Part shown: positions 16,565 to 29,643 of the stretch, in pieces
How positions within the stretch are numbered: the first letter of the stretch is position 1
How the letters are laid out: every line of letters begins with the position of its first letter
Assembly (NCBI GenBank): GCA_046330415.1
Contig: JAXLSW010000025.1
Location: forward strand, 1-64,000
Length of the DNA stretch: 64,000 nucleotides
Direction: 5' to 3'
Source of the DNA: RHKX01 sp046330415
GTDB lineage: Bacteria > Actinomycetota > Thermoleophilia > Solirubrobacterales > 70-9
Made by a program: the position numbers and the translations under genes
Notes under the pieces: model-generated
What the model was told of the DNA's origin: nothing
Databases searched by the model: none
Seen by the model: the letters and a program-made list of their open reading frames with translations, nothing else

Positions 16565-18292
16565 GTGAGAACTCGTCGTCCTTTCCTCGCCCTCGTGGCA
16601 GCGACGCTGACGCTCGCCCTCGCGCCTTCGGCTGCCCACGCTGACGCACGCCTCTTCATCACCGACGACGGCGGCAACCGGACCGCCGCCCTCGACGTCT
16701 CCGCGTCGGGAGCGCTCACCGCGGTCGCCGGCTCACCCTTCGGCGGCCATGACGGCCCCGCCGGGATCGCCCTCACCCCGGATGGCAAGTACGCCTACGT
16801 CGGCAACTTCGACGACGGGACCGTGACCGCCTACTCAGTCTTCGCCAACGGTGCGCTCGTCGAGGTCTCGGGCTCTCCCTATCCAGCTGGCGCCGGCGTG
16901 ATCGGCGTGGCCGTGTCCCCCGACGGGAAGTTCCTGTACGCGGCCGACTACAACGGCGACGACATCCGCGGCTTCGCCATCGGGGCGGACGGCGGGTTGA
17001 CCGCGCTGCCGGGCTCCCCCTACGCAACCGGGGGCGGACCGCTCGGGTTGGCGATCAGCCCGGACGGTCAGCACATCTACGTCAGCAAGTACGGCACTGG
17101 CCAAGTCGCGTCGTTCACCATCGGCTCGGACGGGTCCCTGACCCCGCTCGGCTCACCGATCTCGGCCGGCAACACACCCGTCCAGGTCTCGATCACCCCC
17201 GACGGCTCCCTCCTGTACACAACCGACTTCTTCAGCAATCGGCTCTTCGGATATGCGGTGGCGGCGGACGGCACGCTGTCGGCGCTCTCAGGCTCTCCCT
17301 TCAGCTCTCCCTTGGCTCCGATCGGGACGGCGATCTCGCCCGACGGCAAGTACCTCCACGTCACGGGCACCGGTGTCCTCAGGACCTACGCGATCGGCGC
17401 GGGCGGGGGCCTCACCGACGTCCCCGGCTCACCCTTGGCGGTCGCTCAGAACGTCGAGTCTCCGGCCGTTTCGCCGGACGGGCGGTTCGTCTACTCGTCG
17501 ACACGGCAGCCGGTCGCCACCGGCTACTCGGTCGGTCCCGACGGCTCGCTGTCGGCGCTATCGGGCTCACCCTTCGCGACCGGACTCTCCTTCTCGTACC
17601 TGCAGTCCATCGCCTTCCAGCCCGACCGGGGGCCGACGGCAGCCTTCACCTCTCCGGGCTCGTTCTCCACCGGCTCACCGGTGAGCTTCGACGCATCGAG
17701 CTCCACCGACCCCGACGGCACGATCGCCCGCTACGACTGGGATTTCGGCGACGGGACGACGCTTGCCGACGGCGGCCCGACCCCGTCGCACACCTACGCG
17801 ACCGCGGGCACTTACGACGTGAAGCTCACCGTCAGCGACGACGCGGGATGCTCGACGACCATCGTCTTCACCGGCCAGACCGCCTCCTGCAACGGGAGCA
17901 GCGCCGCCACGGTCACACATTCCATCAGCGATCCGGCCCCGGTCGTCACCGACCTCGCCGTGACGCCCAAGCGCTTCCCGGCCTCCGGGGGCGACACACC
18001 GGCCAACGGCAAGCGCCGCGGCGCCGAGATCGACCTCACCCTCAGCGAGGACGCACGGGTCCGCTTCCGGATCCGCCAGGACCCGCAGCGCCGTGACGGC
18101 GGCCCGCCGCCGCGGCGCCTGCGCAAGTTCAACCGCAACCTCGACTCCGGGGCCGGTTCGGTCCCCTTCACCGGGACGCTGGGGAAGAAGACGTTCAAGC
18201 CCGGCCGCTACGTCGTCATCGCCCGCGCGGTCGATTCGGCCAACCAGCGCTCGGAGCGGGTCACCGCGAAGTTCGCGATCACGGCGCCGTAG
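16565..18292 (+). CDS. Secreted beta-propeller (lactonase-like) protein with PKD domain
   Basis: 575 residues. A signal peptide is clear (RTRRPFLALVAATLTLALAP, cleavage near AHADA). Residues about 30-355 hold seven or so repeats of SPDGKYLYV-type blades, as in 6-phosphogluconolactonase-like and YVTN propellers. Residues about 358-440 are a PKD domain with SFDASSSTDPDG, YDWDFGDGTT and HTYATAGTYDV. The final 120 residues form a beta-rich, Arg/Lys-rich domain. No catalytic residues are recognised; a surface or adhesion role is plausible. GTG 16565 is chosen for the signal peptide. Confidence 0.82.
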   Translation: MRTRRPFLALVAATLTLALAPSAAHADARLFITDDGGNRTAALDVSASGALTAVAGSPFGGHDGPAGIALTPDGKYAYVGNFDDGTVTAYSVFANGALVEVSGSPYPAGAGVIGVAVSPDGKFLYAADYNGDDIRGFAIGADGGLTALPGSPYATGGGPLGLAISPDGQHIYVSKYGTGQVASFTIGSDGSLTPLGSPISAGNTPVQVSITPDGSLLYTTDFFSNRLFGYAVAADGTLSALSGSPFSSPLAPIGTAISPDGKYLHVTGTGVLRTYAIGAGGGLTDVPGSPLAVAQNVESPAVSPDGRFVYSSTRQPVATGYSVGPDGSLSALSGSPFATGLSFSYLQSIAFQPDRGPTAAFTSPGSFSTGSPVSFDASSSTDPDGTIARYDWDFGDGTTLADGGPTPSHTYATAGTYDVKLTVSDDAGCSTTIVFTGQTASCNGSSAATVTHSISDPAPVVTDLAVTPKRFPASGGDTPANGKRRGAEIDLTLSEDARVRFRIRQDPQRRDGGPPPRRLRKFNRNLDSGAGSVPFTGTLGKKTFKPGRYVVIARAVDSANQRSERVTAKFAITAP

Positions 18293-18338
18293 GGCGGCCG
18301 CGGCCGGTCGCGAGCGCGGCCTCTGTACAAGTAGCGGC

Positions 18339-21794
<3,456 letters not shown>

Positions 21795-21839
21795 GGGCCA
21801 CCTTGGAGTCGAAGTGGGGGACCGGACGCTCCGCATCGC

Positions 21840-21845
21840 TAGAGT
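21840..21845 (+). promoter_or_regulatory. Putative -10 hexamer of foldase gene
   Basis: TAGAGT ends nine bases before GTG 21855 without a ribosome site. Confidence 0.4.
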
Positions 21846-21854
21846 TCCGCGACC

Positions 21855-23249
21855 GTGAGGAACGCATCCCGCCGAACCAAGGTCCGGGTCGCCGTCGCGC
21901 TTGCGATCGCGATCATCGTCGCGCTGGTCGTCACGGCCACCACAACGGGCTTCAGCGATCCCGCTGTCCCCAGCGGCGACGTCGCCACCGTCGACGGTGT
22001 CGACAACGGCACCATCAGCCAGGAGGACTTCGACGCGGCGATGAAGGAGGGCGCGCAGTCGCTCGGCCTGCAGAAGGTCCCGGCGCCCGACGACGACCAG
22101 TACGCGCAGCTCGTCGGCCAGGTCATGCAGGGCCTCGTCCTGCCGATCTGGGTCCGCGGCGAGGCCGAGGAGCGCGGCATCACAGTCGACGACGACGACG
22201 TCCAGGACGAGTACGAGGCGCAGAAGAAGCAGGCCGGGATCAAGAACCAGGAGGACCTGGAGAAGATCCTCAAGCAGCAGAACCTGACCGAGGAGGAGGT
22301 CCTCGACGGGATCCGCGATCAGCTCCTGCAGCAGAAGCTCCTCGCCGAGGCCGCTCCGGGCTCGCAGTCGCTTCCCGACGATCTCGCCCAGCTGACGCCC
22401 GAGGAGCAGACCGAGAAGCTCGCCGACCACTACGGGGTCAGCGACCACGACGTGCAGGCCTACTACGACACGGCGAAGGACAAGCCGGTCGCCGAGGGCG
22501 GCTTCACGACGCCTCCGACCCGCACCGCGCGCGTGATCCTCAACACCTCAGAGGACAAGATCAACGCCGCCAAGGAGGAGCTGGAGAAGGGCGACCTCTC
22601 CGACGAGACCTGGAAGAAGGTGGCCAAGAAGTACTCGCAGGACCAGACCTCGAACGCGAACGGCGGCGAGCTGCCGCAGCCGGTCGAGCAGGGCTCGGCG
22701 ACGCCCTCGCCCTACGAGGACCAGATCTTCGATGCTCAGGTCAACGAGCTCGTCGGCCCGATCGACACCGGCGATCGCGGCTTCCTGCTACTCGAGGTGA
22801 CCAAGGACACCCCTGGCAAGACCCAGCCGCTGGATGACCAGCTCAAGCAGCAGATCACCGCGGCGATCGTCAACAACCGCCAGCAGCAGGTCTTCTACGA
22901 CTTCCAGAAGAGCTTCTTCGAGAAGTGGACCGCCCGCACCTACTGCACCTCCGCCGCCGATTCCGAGTTCTGCTCCGGCTACGAGGCGCCGGAGACCGAG
23001 CCCGCTGAGGGCGAGCCCGAGCCGCCGCCGGTGCAGTCGACGCAGCCGATCGAGCCCGGCACCTCCGAGATCCCGCTGAGCTTCCCGAGCGGCTATCAGC
23101 CCACCCAGGGCACGCTGCCGCAGGGTCCGGGCGCCGGGGTCCAGCTCCCGGCAACCGACGCGACCACCCTGCCGGCCGGCGCGACGACGATCCCGAGCGG
23201 CGCGACCGGTGCCACCGGGACGACGACGCCGCCGACCACGACCCCGTAG
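21855..23249 (+). CDS. Exported SurA/PrsA-like peptidyl-prolyl isomerase
   Basis: 464 residues. An N-terminal membrane anchor or signal (about residues 10-32) has no lipobox Cys. A SurA N-domain-like helical region (about 45-200, rich in DED and QQ) precedes a PpiC/parvulin domain (about 205-300) with ARVILNTSEDKINA and KKYSQDQTSNANGGELP. The last 100 residues are Pro/Thr/Ala-rich and low complexity. It likely assists folding of exported proteins outside the membrane. It sits between mfd and mazG, the usual actinobacterial place for this gene. Confidence 0.88.
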   Translation: MRNASRRTKVRVAVALAIAIIVALVVTATTTGFSDPAVPSGDVATVDGVDNGTISQEDFDAAMKEGAQSLGLQKVPAPDDDQYAQLVGQVMQGLVLPIWVRGEAEERGITVDDDDVQDEYEAQKKQAGIKNQEDLEKILKQQNLTEEEVLDGIRDQLLQQKLLAEAAPGSQSLPDDLAQLTPEEQTEKLADHYGVSDHDVQAYYDTAKDKPVAEGGFTTPPTRTARVILNTSEDKINAAKEELEKGDLSDETWKKVAKKYSQDQTSNANGGELPQPVEQGSATPSPYEDQIFDAQVNELVGPIDTGDRGFLLLEVTKDTPGKTQPLDDQLKQQITAAIVNNRQQQVFYDFQKSFFEKWTARTYCTSAADSEFCSGYEAPETEPAEGEPEPPPVQSTQPIEPGTSEIPLSFPSGYQPTQGTLPQGPGAGVQLPATDATTLPAGATTIPSGATGATGTTTPPTTTP

Positions 23250-24007
23250 TGGGGGAGGGGGACGCCGAGCGCGCCCGCCCGGGCGGCGAGGCCGTTGCCC
23301 GGCTCGACGAGATCACGCGCCGCCTGCGGCGGGAGTGCCCCTGGGACCGGGTCCAGGACGAGCGCTCGATCGTCCCGCACACCGTCGAGGAGTCCTACGA
23401 GCTCGCCGACGCGGCTGCCTCCGGGGACGACGCGAAGCTGCTCGACGAGCTCGGTGACGTCCTCTTCCAGGTCCACTTCCTCTCGCTGCTGCTCGAGGAG
23501 CGGGGCGCCGGGACCCTCGCCGATGTGGCCGACGGCACGCGCGAGAAGCTGATCCGCCGCCACCCACACGTCTTCGGCGACGTCGAGGCGAGCGACGCGC
23601 AGGAGGTGCTCGGGAACTGGGACCGGATCAAACGCGAGCAGGAGGGCCGCGACGGACTCTTCGCCGACGTCCCAGAGAATCTGCCGGCGCTCCTGCACGC
23701 CCGCAAGCTGCAGCGCCGGGCGCTCTCGCGGGCTCCCGAGGGCGCCGAGCTGGGGACGATCGGCGCGGCGGATGGCAGCGCATCCCTGGCGCGGGTGCGG
23801 GAGCTCGCCGACCGGCTCGGTGAGCTCGAGGCCGCCGGCGCGCAGGCCGGGCCCGAGGACGACACGGGCCGCCGGGCCGAGGTCGACGAGGCTGTCGGCG
23901 AGCTCCTCCTCGCCGCGGTCGACGTCGCCCGTCGCCTGCGCAGCGATCCGGAGCTGGCTCTGCGCGGAGCGGCGGAGCGCTTCCGGGCGGACGTCGCCGA
24001 GTCGTGA
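23249..24007 (+). CDS. mazG: Nucleoside triphosphate pyrophosphohydrolase MazG
   Basis: Hydrolyses (d)NTPs, including aberrant ones, to NMP and PPi. It has 252 residues. The first MazG domain is complete, with RECPWDRVQ, the metal-binding EESYELADA and ELGDVLFQVHFL (residues about 30-80), and RHPHVFGDV. The second half is degenerate but carries NWDRIKREQ and a late EVDEAVGELLLAAVDVAR. GTG 23249 overlaps the upstream TAG stop by one base, so the two genes are coupled. eno follows after 16 bases. Confidence 0.92.
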   Translation: MGEGDAERARPGGEAVARLDEITRRLRRECPWDRVQDERSIVPHTVEESYELADAAASGDDAKLLDELGDVLFQVHFLSLLLEERGAGTLADVADGTREKLIRRHPHVFGDVEASDAQEVLGNWDRIKREQEGRDGLFADVPENLPALLHARKLQRRALSRAPEGAELGTIGAADGSASLARVRELADRLGELEAAGAQAGPEDDTGRRAEVDEAVGELLLAAVDVARRLRSDPELALRGAAERFRADVAES

Positions 24008-24023
24008 TTGACTGCGCGGCCCT

Positions 24024-25334
<1,311 letters not shown>

Positions 25335-25467
25335 CTCGCTGTTCCGCTAGTGGCGGGGCGGCACGGGGGAGGCGTGCCATCGGGCCGGGGTTTCGCCCGG
25401 GGCCTTGGGAGGCCCGCCGGCCACCGCCCTTGGTGGAGCTGAGGGCGTCGGCCTGGCTCTTTCTTTG

Positions 25468-25514
25468 CCGAGTGGCAGGAATCGGCGGTTTGGTCGCCGG
25501 AATAGACCACTCGG
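25468..25514. terminator. Nested hairpin between convergent eno and acyltransferase genes
   Basis: CCGAGTGG (25468-25475) pairs with CCACTCGG (25507-25514), and inside it CGGCG (25483-25487) pairs with CGCCG (25495-25499). The structure lies in the 196-base gap between two genes that converge, so it may terminate both. There is a T-rich stretch just before it but no clean U-tract. A smaller CCGGG/CCCGG hairpin lies near 25385-25405. I see no ORF in the gap. Confidence 0.5.
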
Positions 25515-25530
25515 TGCTTCGATTCGCGGT

Positions 25531-26187
25531 TCAGCCCCCGAGCTCGGCGTACAGGCCCCGGACCCGGTCGAAGATCTCCTCGGCGGCCTCCTGCTGGCGC
25601 TCACGTGAAGCGTCCGGCTCCACCGGGAACGTGAGCGGCTCGCCGTAGGCGACATTGATCTGGGGGAAGTGGCCACGCCGCCAGCCACGGACCTCGGCCG
25701 AGCCGTGGATCGCGGCCGCGACGACGGGCGCGCCCGTTTCGAGCGCGATCCGGCCGACGCCGCGCCGCGGCTCGCCGAGCTCACCGCTGCGCGAGCGCCC
25801 ACCCTCGGCGTAGATGCCGACGCAGCCGCCGCGCTCGAGGATCGAGGCGGCGGTGATGAACGCCTCCTGATCGTCGTAGCCGCGGCGCACCGGGAAGTGG
25901 CCCGCGTTGCGGAACAGGTAGTCGAGCGCGCGGTTCTTGCCCGGGCCGAAGAACTGGGACTTGGCCATGAACCGGATCTCGCGCCGGAGCCGGACGCCGA
26001 CGAAGAAGTGGTCGAAGTTGGAGAAATGGTTTGGGGCGAGGATCATCGGCCCCTCGGCGGGGACGTTCTCGAGCCCTGAGGCGCGAAGCCGGTACAGGAG
26101 CCGCGCCGGTGGGCCCATCACGACCCGCACCGCCGGATAGGTCCACCCGGGCTCGTGGGTGCGGGCGTACTCGTGGACGCGATCCAT
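25531..26187 (-). CDS. 1-acyl-sn-glycerol-3-phosphate acyltransferase (PlsC-like)
   Basis: Adds an acyl chain to lysophosphatidate or a related acceptor at the inner membrane. It has 218 residues. The HX4D motif is NHFSNFD (about residue 50), the second motif is EGGRSRSGEL, and a short hydrophobic N-terminal helix is present. ATG 26187 is chosen because it follows GGCGGAGGCG; the frame extends further upstream but that part overlaps the DivIC region and lacks similarity. The gene is inverted between eno and the DivIC gene, which are normally adjacent, so it was probably inserted. Confidence 0.86.
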   Translation of the reverse strand: MDRVHEYARTHEPGWTYPAVRVVMGPPARLLYRLRASGLENVPAEGPMILAPNHFSNFDHFFVGVRLRREIRFMAKSQFFGPGKNRALDYLFRNAGHFPVRRGYDDQEAFITAASILERGGCVGIYAEGGRSRSGELGEPRRGVGRIALETGAPVVAAAIHGSAEVRGWRRGHFPQINVAYGEPLTFPVEPDASRERQQEAAEEIFDRVRGLYAELGG

Positions 26188-26364
26188 CGCCTCCGCCGGC
26201 CGTTCGTCGCGGTAGACCTGCGGCCGCAGGTCACCTCCGACTCCCTGCGACGGCGCCCATCCACCAACCGGGGTGCCGAGCAACCCGGACCACCGATGTC
26301 GCTGTTCTGCGATGCTTGCCGGCTCGGGGAAGGGCTCGCGCGCTCGGCGTCGAAGCGGGCCTCG

Positions 26365-26706
26365 ATGGCCACCGCAACGGCTCGCCCCCGCTACCGCGCT
26401 CGCGTCGCACCGCGTCGCTCCAGCCGCCTCTCGGGGGTCCGTTGGGACCGGATCGGCCGCGTGGCCCTGGTGCTCGTCCTGATCGCGGTCGGCCTCTCCT
26501 ACATCTCGCCGGCCATGAACCTCTTCTCGGCTTGGCGCGAGTCCAACGACGCGCAGGCGAGGTTGGGCGAGCTCAAGGCCGAGAACGAGTCGCTCATGAG
26601 GCGGGCCGAGACCTTGAAGCACCCCGCCGCCGAGACGACCGAGGCACGGAAGCTCGGCCTGATCGGTCCCGGCGAGCAGGCCTTCGTCGTCGACGGCCTC
26701 AAGTAG
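26365..26706 (+). CDS. DivIC/FtsB-type septum formation initiator
   Basis: A bitopic divisome protein: short basic cytoplasmic N-terminus, one membrane helix (VALVLVLIAVGLSYISPAM, about residues 33-51) and an extracytoplasmic coiled coil with ARLGELKAENESLMRRAE, then the conserved ARKLGLIGPGEQAFVV. With ATG 26365 it has 113 residues, the usual size; ATG 26296 would add 23 residues. In actinobacteria this gene follows eno. It probably works with FtsL and FtsQ. Confidence 0.85.
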   Translation: MATATARPRYRARVAPRRSSRLSGVRWDRIGRVALVLVLIAVGLSYISPAMNLFSAWRESNDAQARLGELKAENESLMRRAETLKHPAAETTEARKLGLIGPGEQAFVVDGLK

Positions 26707-26720
26707 CCTCGGCGAACCTC

Positions 26721-26726
26721 TAGAAT
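26721..26726 (+). promoter_or_regulatory. Putative -10 hexamer for the sulfotransferase operon
   Basis: TAGAAT lies 75 bases before ATG 26802, the first sulfotransferase gene. It is a consensus-like -10 in an otherwise GC-rich stretch. No clear -35 is seen. Confidence 0.35.
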
Positions 26727-26801
26727 CCGGCACCCGCGGTTGGCCCGCGCATCCGTCGGCGACGGGTAGCGTCCACCTCTCAGCGCCCGCGCCACACACC
26801 T

Positions 26802-27761
26802 ATGAGCATCGGACTCGAAACCGAGGCCCAGCCGACCGCCGGGCCCAAAGCCGGATCGCCGGAGCCGGTGCCGATCCTGTTCGTCGGTGGGACCGGCCGC
26901 TCCGGTACCCACGTCGTCTCCAAGATCCTCGGCAACCACTCGAGCTACCGCAAGGTCCCCAACGAGGTCCGCTTCCACACCGACCCCGGCGGATACCCCG
27001 ACGTCCTCGCCGGCCGGACCGGCCCCGACCTCTTCGCCTACCGGCTCCGCCACCACTGGTACCGGAACTTCGAAGCCCGCCGCTTCACCTTCCGCGGGTT
27101 TCACAACTACGTTCCGAGGGCGCGCCTGGACGCGGCGATCGCTTCGTTCCTCCGCCGGTTCCACTCCGACGAGCCGGAGGCTGCGCTGCGCCAGCTCTTC
27201 TTCGACCTCCTGTGGCCGCTTGCGACGGAGTGGTCGAAGTCGGGGCTGATCGAGCAGAGCTGCGACACCGTCGCCGAGGCCGCGACTCTGGGCGAGCTGT
27301 TCCCGGAGGCTCGCTTCGTCCACGTCGTCCGCGACGGCCGCGACGTCGCCGCCTCGCGGGTCGGGCAGGCTCGCTGGCTCTCCTACCCGCGGACGATGGA
27401 CCAGGGCCTCGAATGGTGGGAGGGGCGGATCCGCCGCATCGACGAGGGTGTCCGCGCCGTCGGCTTGGGTCGCGTCCACGCGGTGAGCCTGGACGATCTC
27501 GTCAGCGACGACGGCCGCCGCCGCACCTACTCCGATCTGCGCCGCTTCGCCGGGCTCCCCGCCGAGCGCGACATGCTCGACTACTTCAAGGGCAGGGTGA
27601 AGGTCCGAAACGCGCACACCGAGCGCTGGCGTGACGCCGTTCCCGCGCGGCGGCAGGACGAGGTCGACGAGCGCTACGAGCGCATCCTCGAGGGTCTCGA
27701 GCGCGACGGCGTCCACGGCGCCGCGCTGCTCCGCAGGACCCGGGAGAGGAGCGCCCGATGA
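26802..27761 (+). CDS. Sulfotransferase, paralogue 1
   Basis: 319 residues, Sulfotransfer_3-like, predicted to move sulfate from PAPS to a hydroxyl of a glycan or lipid. The 5'-phosphosulfate loop is GGTGRSGTHVV (residues about 28-38). The 3'-phosphate motif is VVRDGRDVAAS (about 175-185). A conserved WWEGRIRRID follows. There is no signal or membrane segment, so it acts in the cytoplasm. The start ATG 26802 has an Ala/Pro-rich N-terminal 22 residues. It heads a tight operon; its stop overlaps paralogue 2 as ATGA. All three paralogues share the same frame architecture and probably arose by duplication. Confidence 0.88.
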   Translation: MSIGLETEAQPTAGPKAGSPEPVPILFVGGTGRSGTHVVSKILGNHSSYRKVPNEVRFHTDPGGYPDVLAGRTGPDLFAYRLRHHWYRNFEARRFTFRGFHNYVPRARLDAAIASFLRRFHSDEPEAALRQLFFDLLWPLATEWSKSGLIEQSCDTVAEAATLGELFPEARFVHVVRDGRDVAASRVGQARWLSYPRTMDQGLEWWEGRIRRIDEGVRAVGLGRVHAVSLDDLVSDDGRRRTYSDLRRFAGLPAERDMLDYFKGRVKVRNAHTERWRDAVPARRQDEVDERYERILEGLERDGVHGAALLRRTRERSAR

Positions 27762-28720
27762 GCGAGGCCGTGGAGCTGAAGCGCCCGGAGCACCCCCAGC
27801 TCCTCTTCATCGGCGGCACCGGGCGCTCCGGCACGCACGTCTTCTCGCAGCTCCTGGCGAACCACTCGCGATACGCGCGGGTGCCGATCGAGGCGCGCTT
27901 CCACGTCAATCCGCAGGGCTTCCCCGACCTGCTCGCCGGCGAGGTCTCGCCCGACCAGTTCGTGCGCAAGCTCCAGCGCTTCTGGTGGAAGCGCATCCGC
28001 GCCGGAGAAGTCGCGCCGGTGCTGGCTCGGCGGATCGCCTTCGGGCGCAAGGTCCGCGGCCTGCACAAGGTGGTTGAGCGCGACCGCTTCGATGCCGCGG
28101 TCGCCGACTTCGAGCGCACCCAGGGCGTGGATCTCGATCTCGCCTGCCGCAACCTGTTCCTCGACCTGCTGTGGCCGATCGCCGAGGAGGCGGGCAAGCC
28201 CGGCCTGATCGAGATGAGCTGCTTCACGGTCGCCGAGAGCCCGACGCTGGTCCGGCTCTTCCCCGAGGCGAAGATCCTGCACACGGTTCGCGACGGCCGC
28301 GATGCCGGCTCCTCCAAGGTCTCCAAGCGCCAGAAGCGCAGCCATCCCCGCGACGGCTCCGAGGGGCTGCGCTGGTGGGAGGGTCGCCTGCGCAAGATCG
28401 AGGCGGGGGTCCGCGAGCTGCCGCCCGGAAAGCTCCACACGGTCAGCCTCGACGAGATCGTCGCCGGCGACCGCGAGGCGGTCTACGCGGGGTTGCTCGA
28501 CTTCCTCGAGCTCGATGACGAGCCGGCGATGCGCGGTTTCTTCGACGAGGAGATGAGCGCGACGAACGCGCACAAGGAGCGCTGGCGCGAGGGACTCAGC
28601 AAGGACGCCCAGAAGGCGCTGGTCCGCGACTACGAGCGGACGCTCGAGCGGCTCGAGCGGGAAGGGTTCCACTGCGCGCCGCAGCTCCGGCGCGCGTACG
28701 AGCACGCTCCCGCCGCTTGA
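27758..28720 (+). CDS. Sulfotransferase, paralogue 2
   Basis: 320 residues. The PAPS loop is GGTGRSGTHVFS (about residues 19-30), followed by EARFHVNPQGFPDLLAG, a segment shared with paralogue 3. The 3'-phosphate motif is TVRDGRDAGSS (about 176-186), followed by RWWEGRLRKIE. There is a basic insert (SKVSKRQKRSHPRDG) absent from paralogue 3. The start ATG overlaps the first paralogue's stop and its stop overlaps the third, so all three are made together. A distinct position or acceptor on one sulfated product is my inference. Confidence 0.88.
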   Translation: MSEAVELKRPEHPQLLFIGGTGRSGTHVFSQLLANHSRYARVPIEARFHVNPQGFPDLLAGEVSPDQFVRKLQRFWWKRIRAGEVAPVLARRIAFGRKVRGLHKVVERDRFDAAVADFERTQGVDLDLACRNLFLDLLWPIAEEAGKPGLIEMSCFTVAESPTLVRLFPEAKILHTVRDGRDAGSSKVSKRQKRSHPRDGSEGLRWWEGRLRKIEAGVRELPPGKLHTVSLDEIVAGDREAVYAGLLDFLELDDEPAMRGFFDEEMSATNAHKERWREGLSKDAQKALVRDYERTLERLEREGFHCAPQLRRAYEHAPAA

Positions 28721-29643
28721 ACCTCGACCCGGCAGAGCTGATCTTCATCGGCGGGACCGGCCGCTCCGGAACGCACGCCACGGCGCGTCTGCTCGGTCAC
28801 CACTCGCACTTCGCGGACGTGCCCATCGAGGCCCGCTTCCATTGCAACAAGCGAGGGATGCCCGACCTGCTCGAGGGGCGGATCACGCTGCGCAGCTACC
28901 TGGAGAAGGTGCGCAGCTTCTGGTGGTACCGGATCCGCGTCGACGGGCAGCCGCGCGGGCTCTACAACCTGCTGCGCCGGGGCGAGCTCGATGCTGCGCT
29001 CGACCGCTTCGAGGCCGGATACGGCGACGATCCCCTGCAGGCCTGCAGGGGGCTCTACCTGGATCTGCTGGCCGGGGTCGCAGAGCGCCGCGGCAAGCCC
29101 GGCCTCGTCGAGATGTCCTCTCACAACGTGCGGGAGGCGCAGACGATCATGCGTCTGTTCCCGGAGGCGAAGATCGTCCACGCGCTCCGCGACGGCCGCG
29201 ATGCCGCCTCCTCGGTGACCGGCAAGACGTGGGGCCCGCGCAAGACCGGCGCCGCGATCGGCTGGTGGGCAGACAGGCTGCGGGCGATCGAGCGCGGGAT
29301 CCGTGGCAGCGAGGACGGCGCCCACTTCTCGGTGCCCGCCGACCGCTTCCGCGTCGTCATGCTCGACGAGCTCGTCGGCCCCGACCGCGAGCGCGTCTAC
29401 GCGGACCTGCTGGACTTCCTCGGAGTCGAGGACGAGCCCGCGGTGCACGAGTTCTTCGAGCGGGAGATGACTCCGCAGACGGCCCACGTCGGGCGCTGGC
29501 GGCAGGGCCTTCACACCCCTTCGCGACTGCTGGTGCAGAGGCGTTACGAGCGCACCGTGGCGGCGCTCGAGCGCGAGGGCAACCACGCGGCCCCGAGCTT
29601 GCGGGCGGTGCTCGATCGCGAAGCCGCGGGTGCGCTCGCATGA
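28717..29643 (+). CDS. Sulfotransferase, paralogue 3
   Basis: 308 residues, shorter at the N-terminus than its two paralogues. The PAPS loop GGTGRSGTHATA begins at about residue 11, and the 3'-phosphate motif is ALRDGRDAASS (about 156-166), then GWWADRLRAIE. It is closest to paralogue 2 (shared PIEARFHCNK and KPGLVEMSSH-type segments). The start is TTG 28717, overlapping the previous stop. The stop overlaps the glycosyltransferase start (ATGA). Confidence 0.87.
   Translation: MNLDPAELIFIGGTGRSGTHATARLLGHHSHFADVPIEARFHCNKRGMPDLLEGRITLRSYLEKVRSFWWYRIRVDGQPRGLYNLLRRGELDAALDRFEAGYGDDPLQACRGLYLDLLAGVAERRGKPGLVEMSSHNVREAQTIMRLFPEAKIVHALRDGRDAASSVTGKTWGPRKTGAAIGWWADRLRAIERGIRGSEDGAHFSVPADRFRVVMLDELVGPDRERVYADLLDFLGVEDEPAVHEFFEREMTPQTAHVGRWRQGLHTPSRLLVQRRYERTVAALEREGNHAAPSLRAVLDREAAGALA

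Noticed and set aside
26802..29643. Assembly artefact creating three copies of one sulfotransferase
   Set aside because: The copies differ at many positions, in length and in inserts, so they are genuine paralogues.
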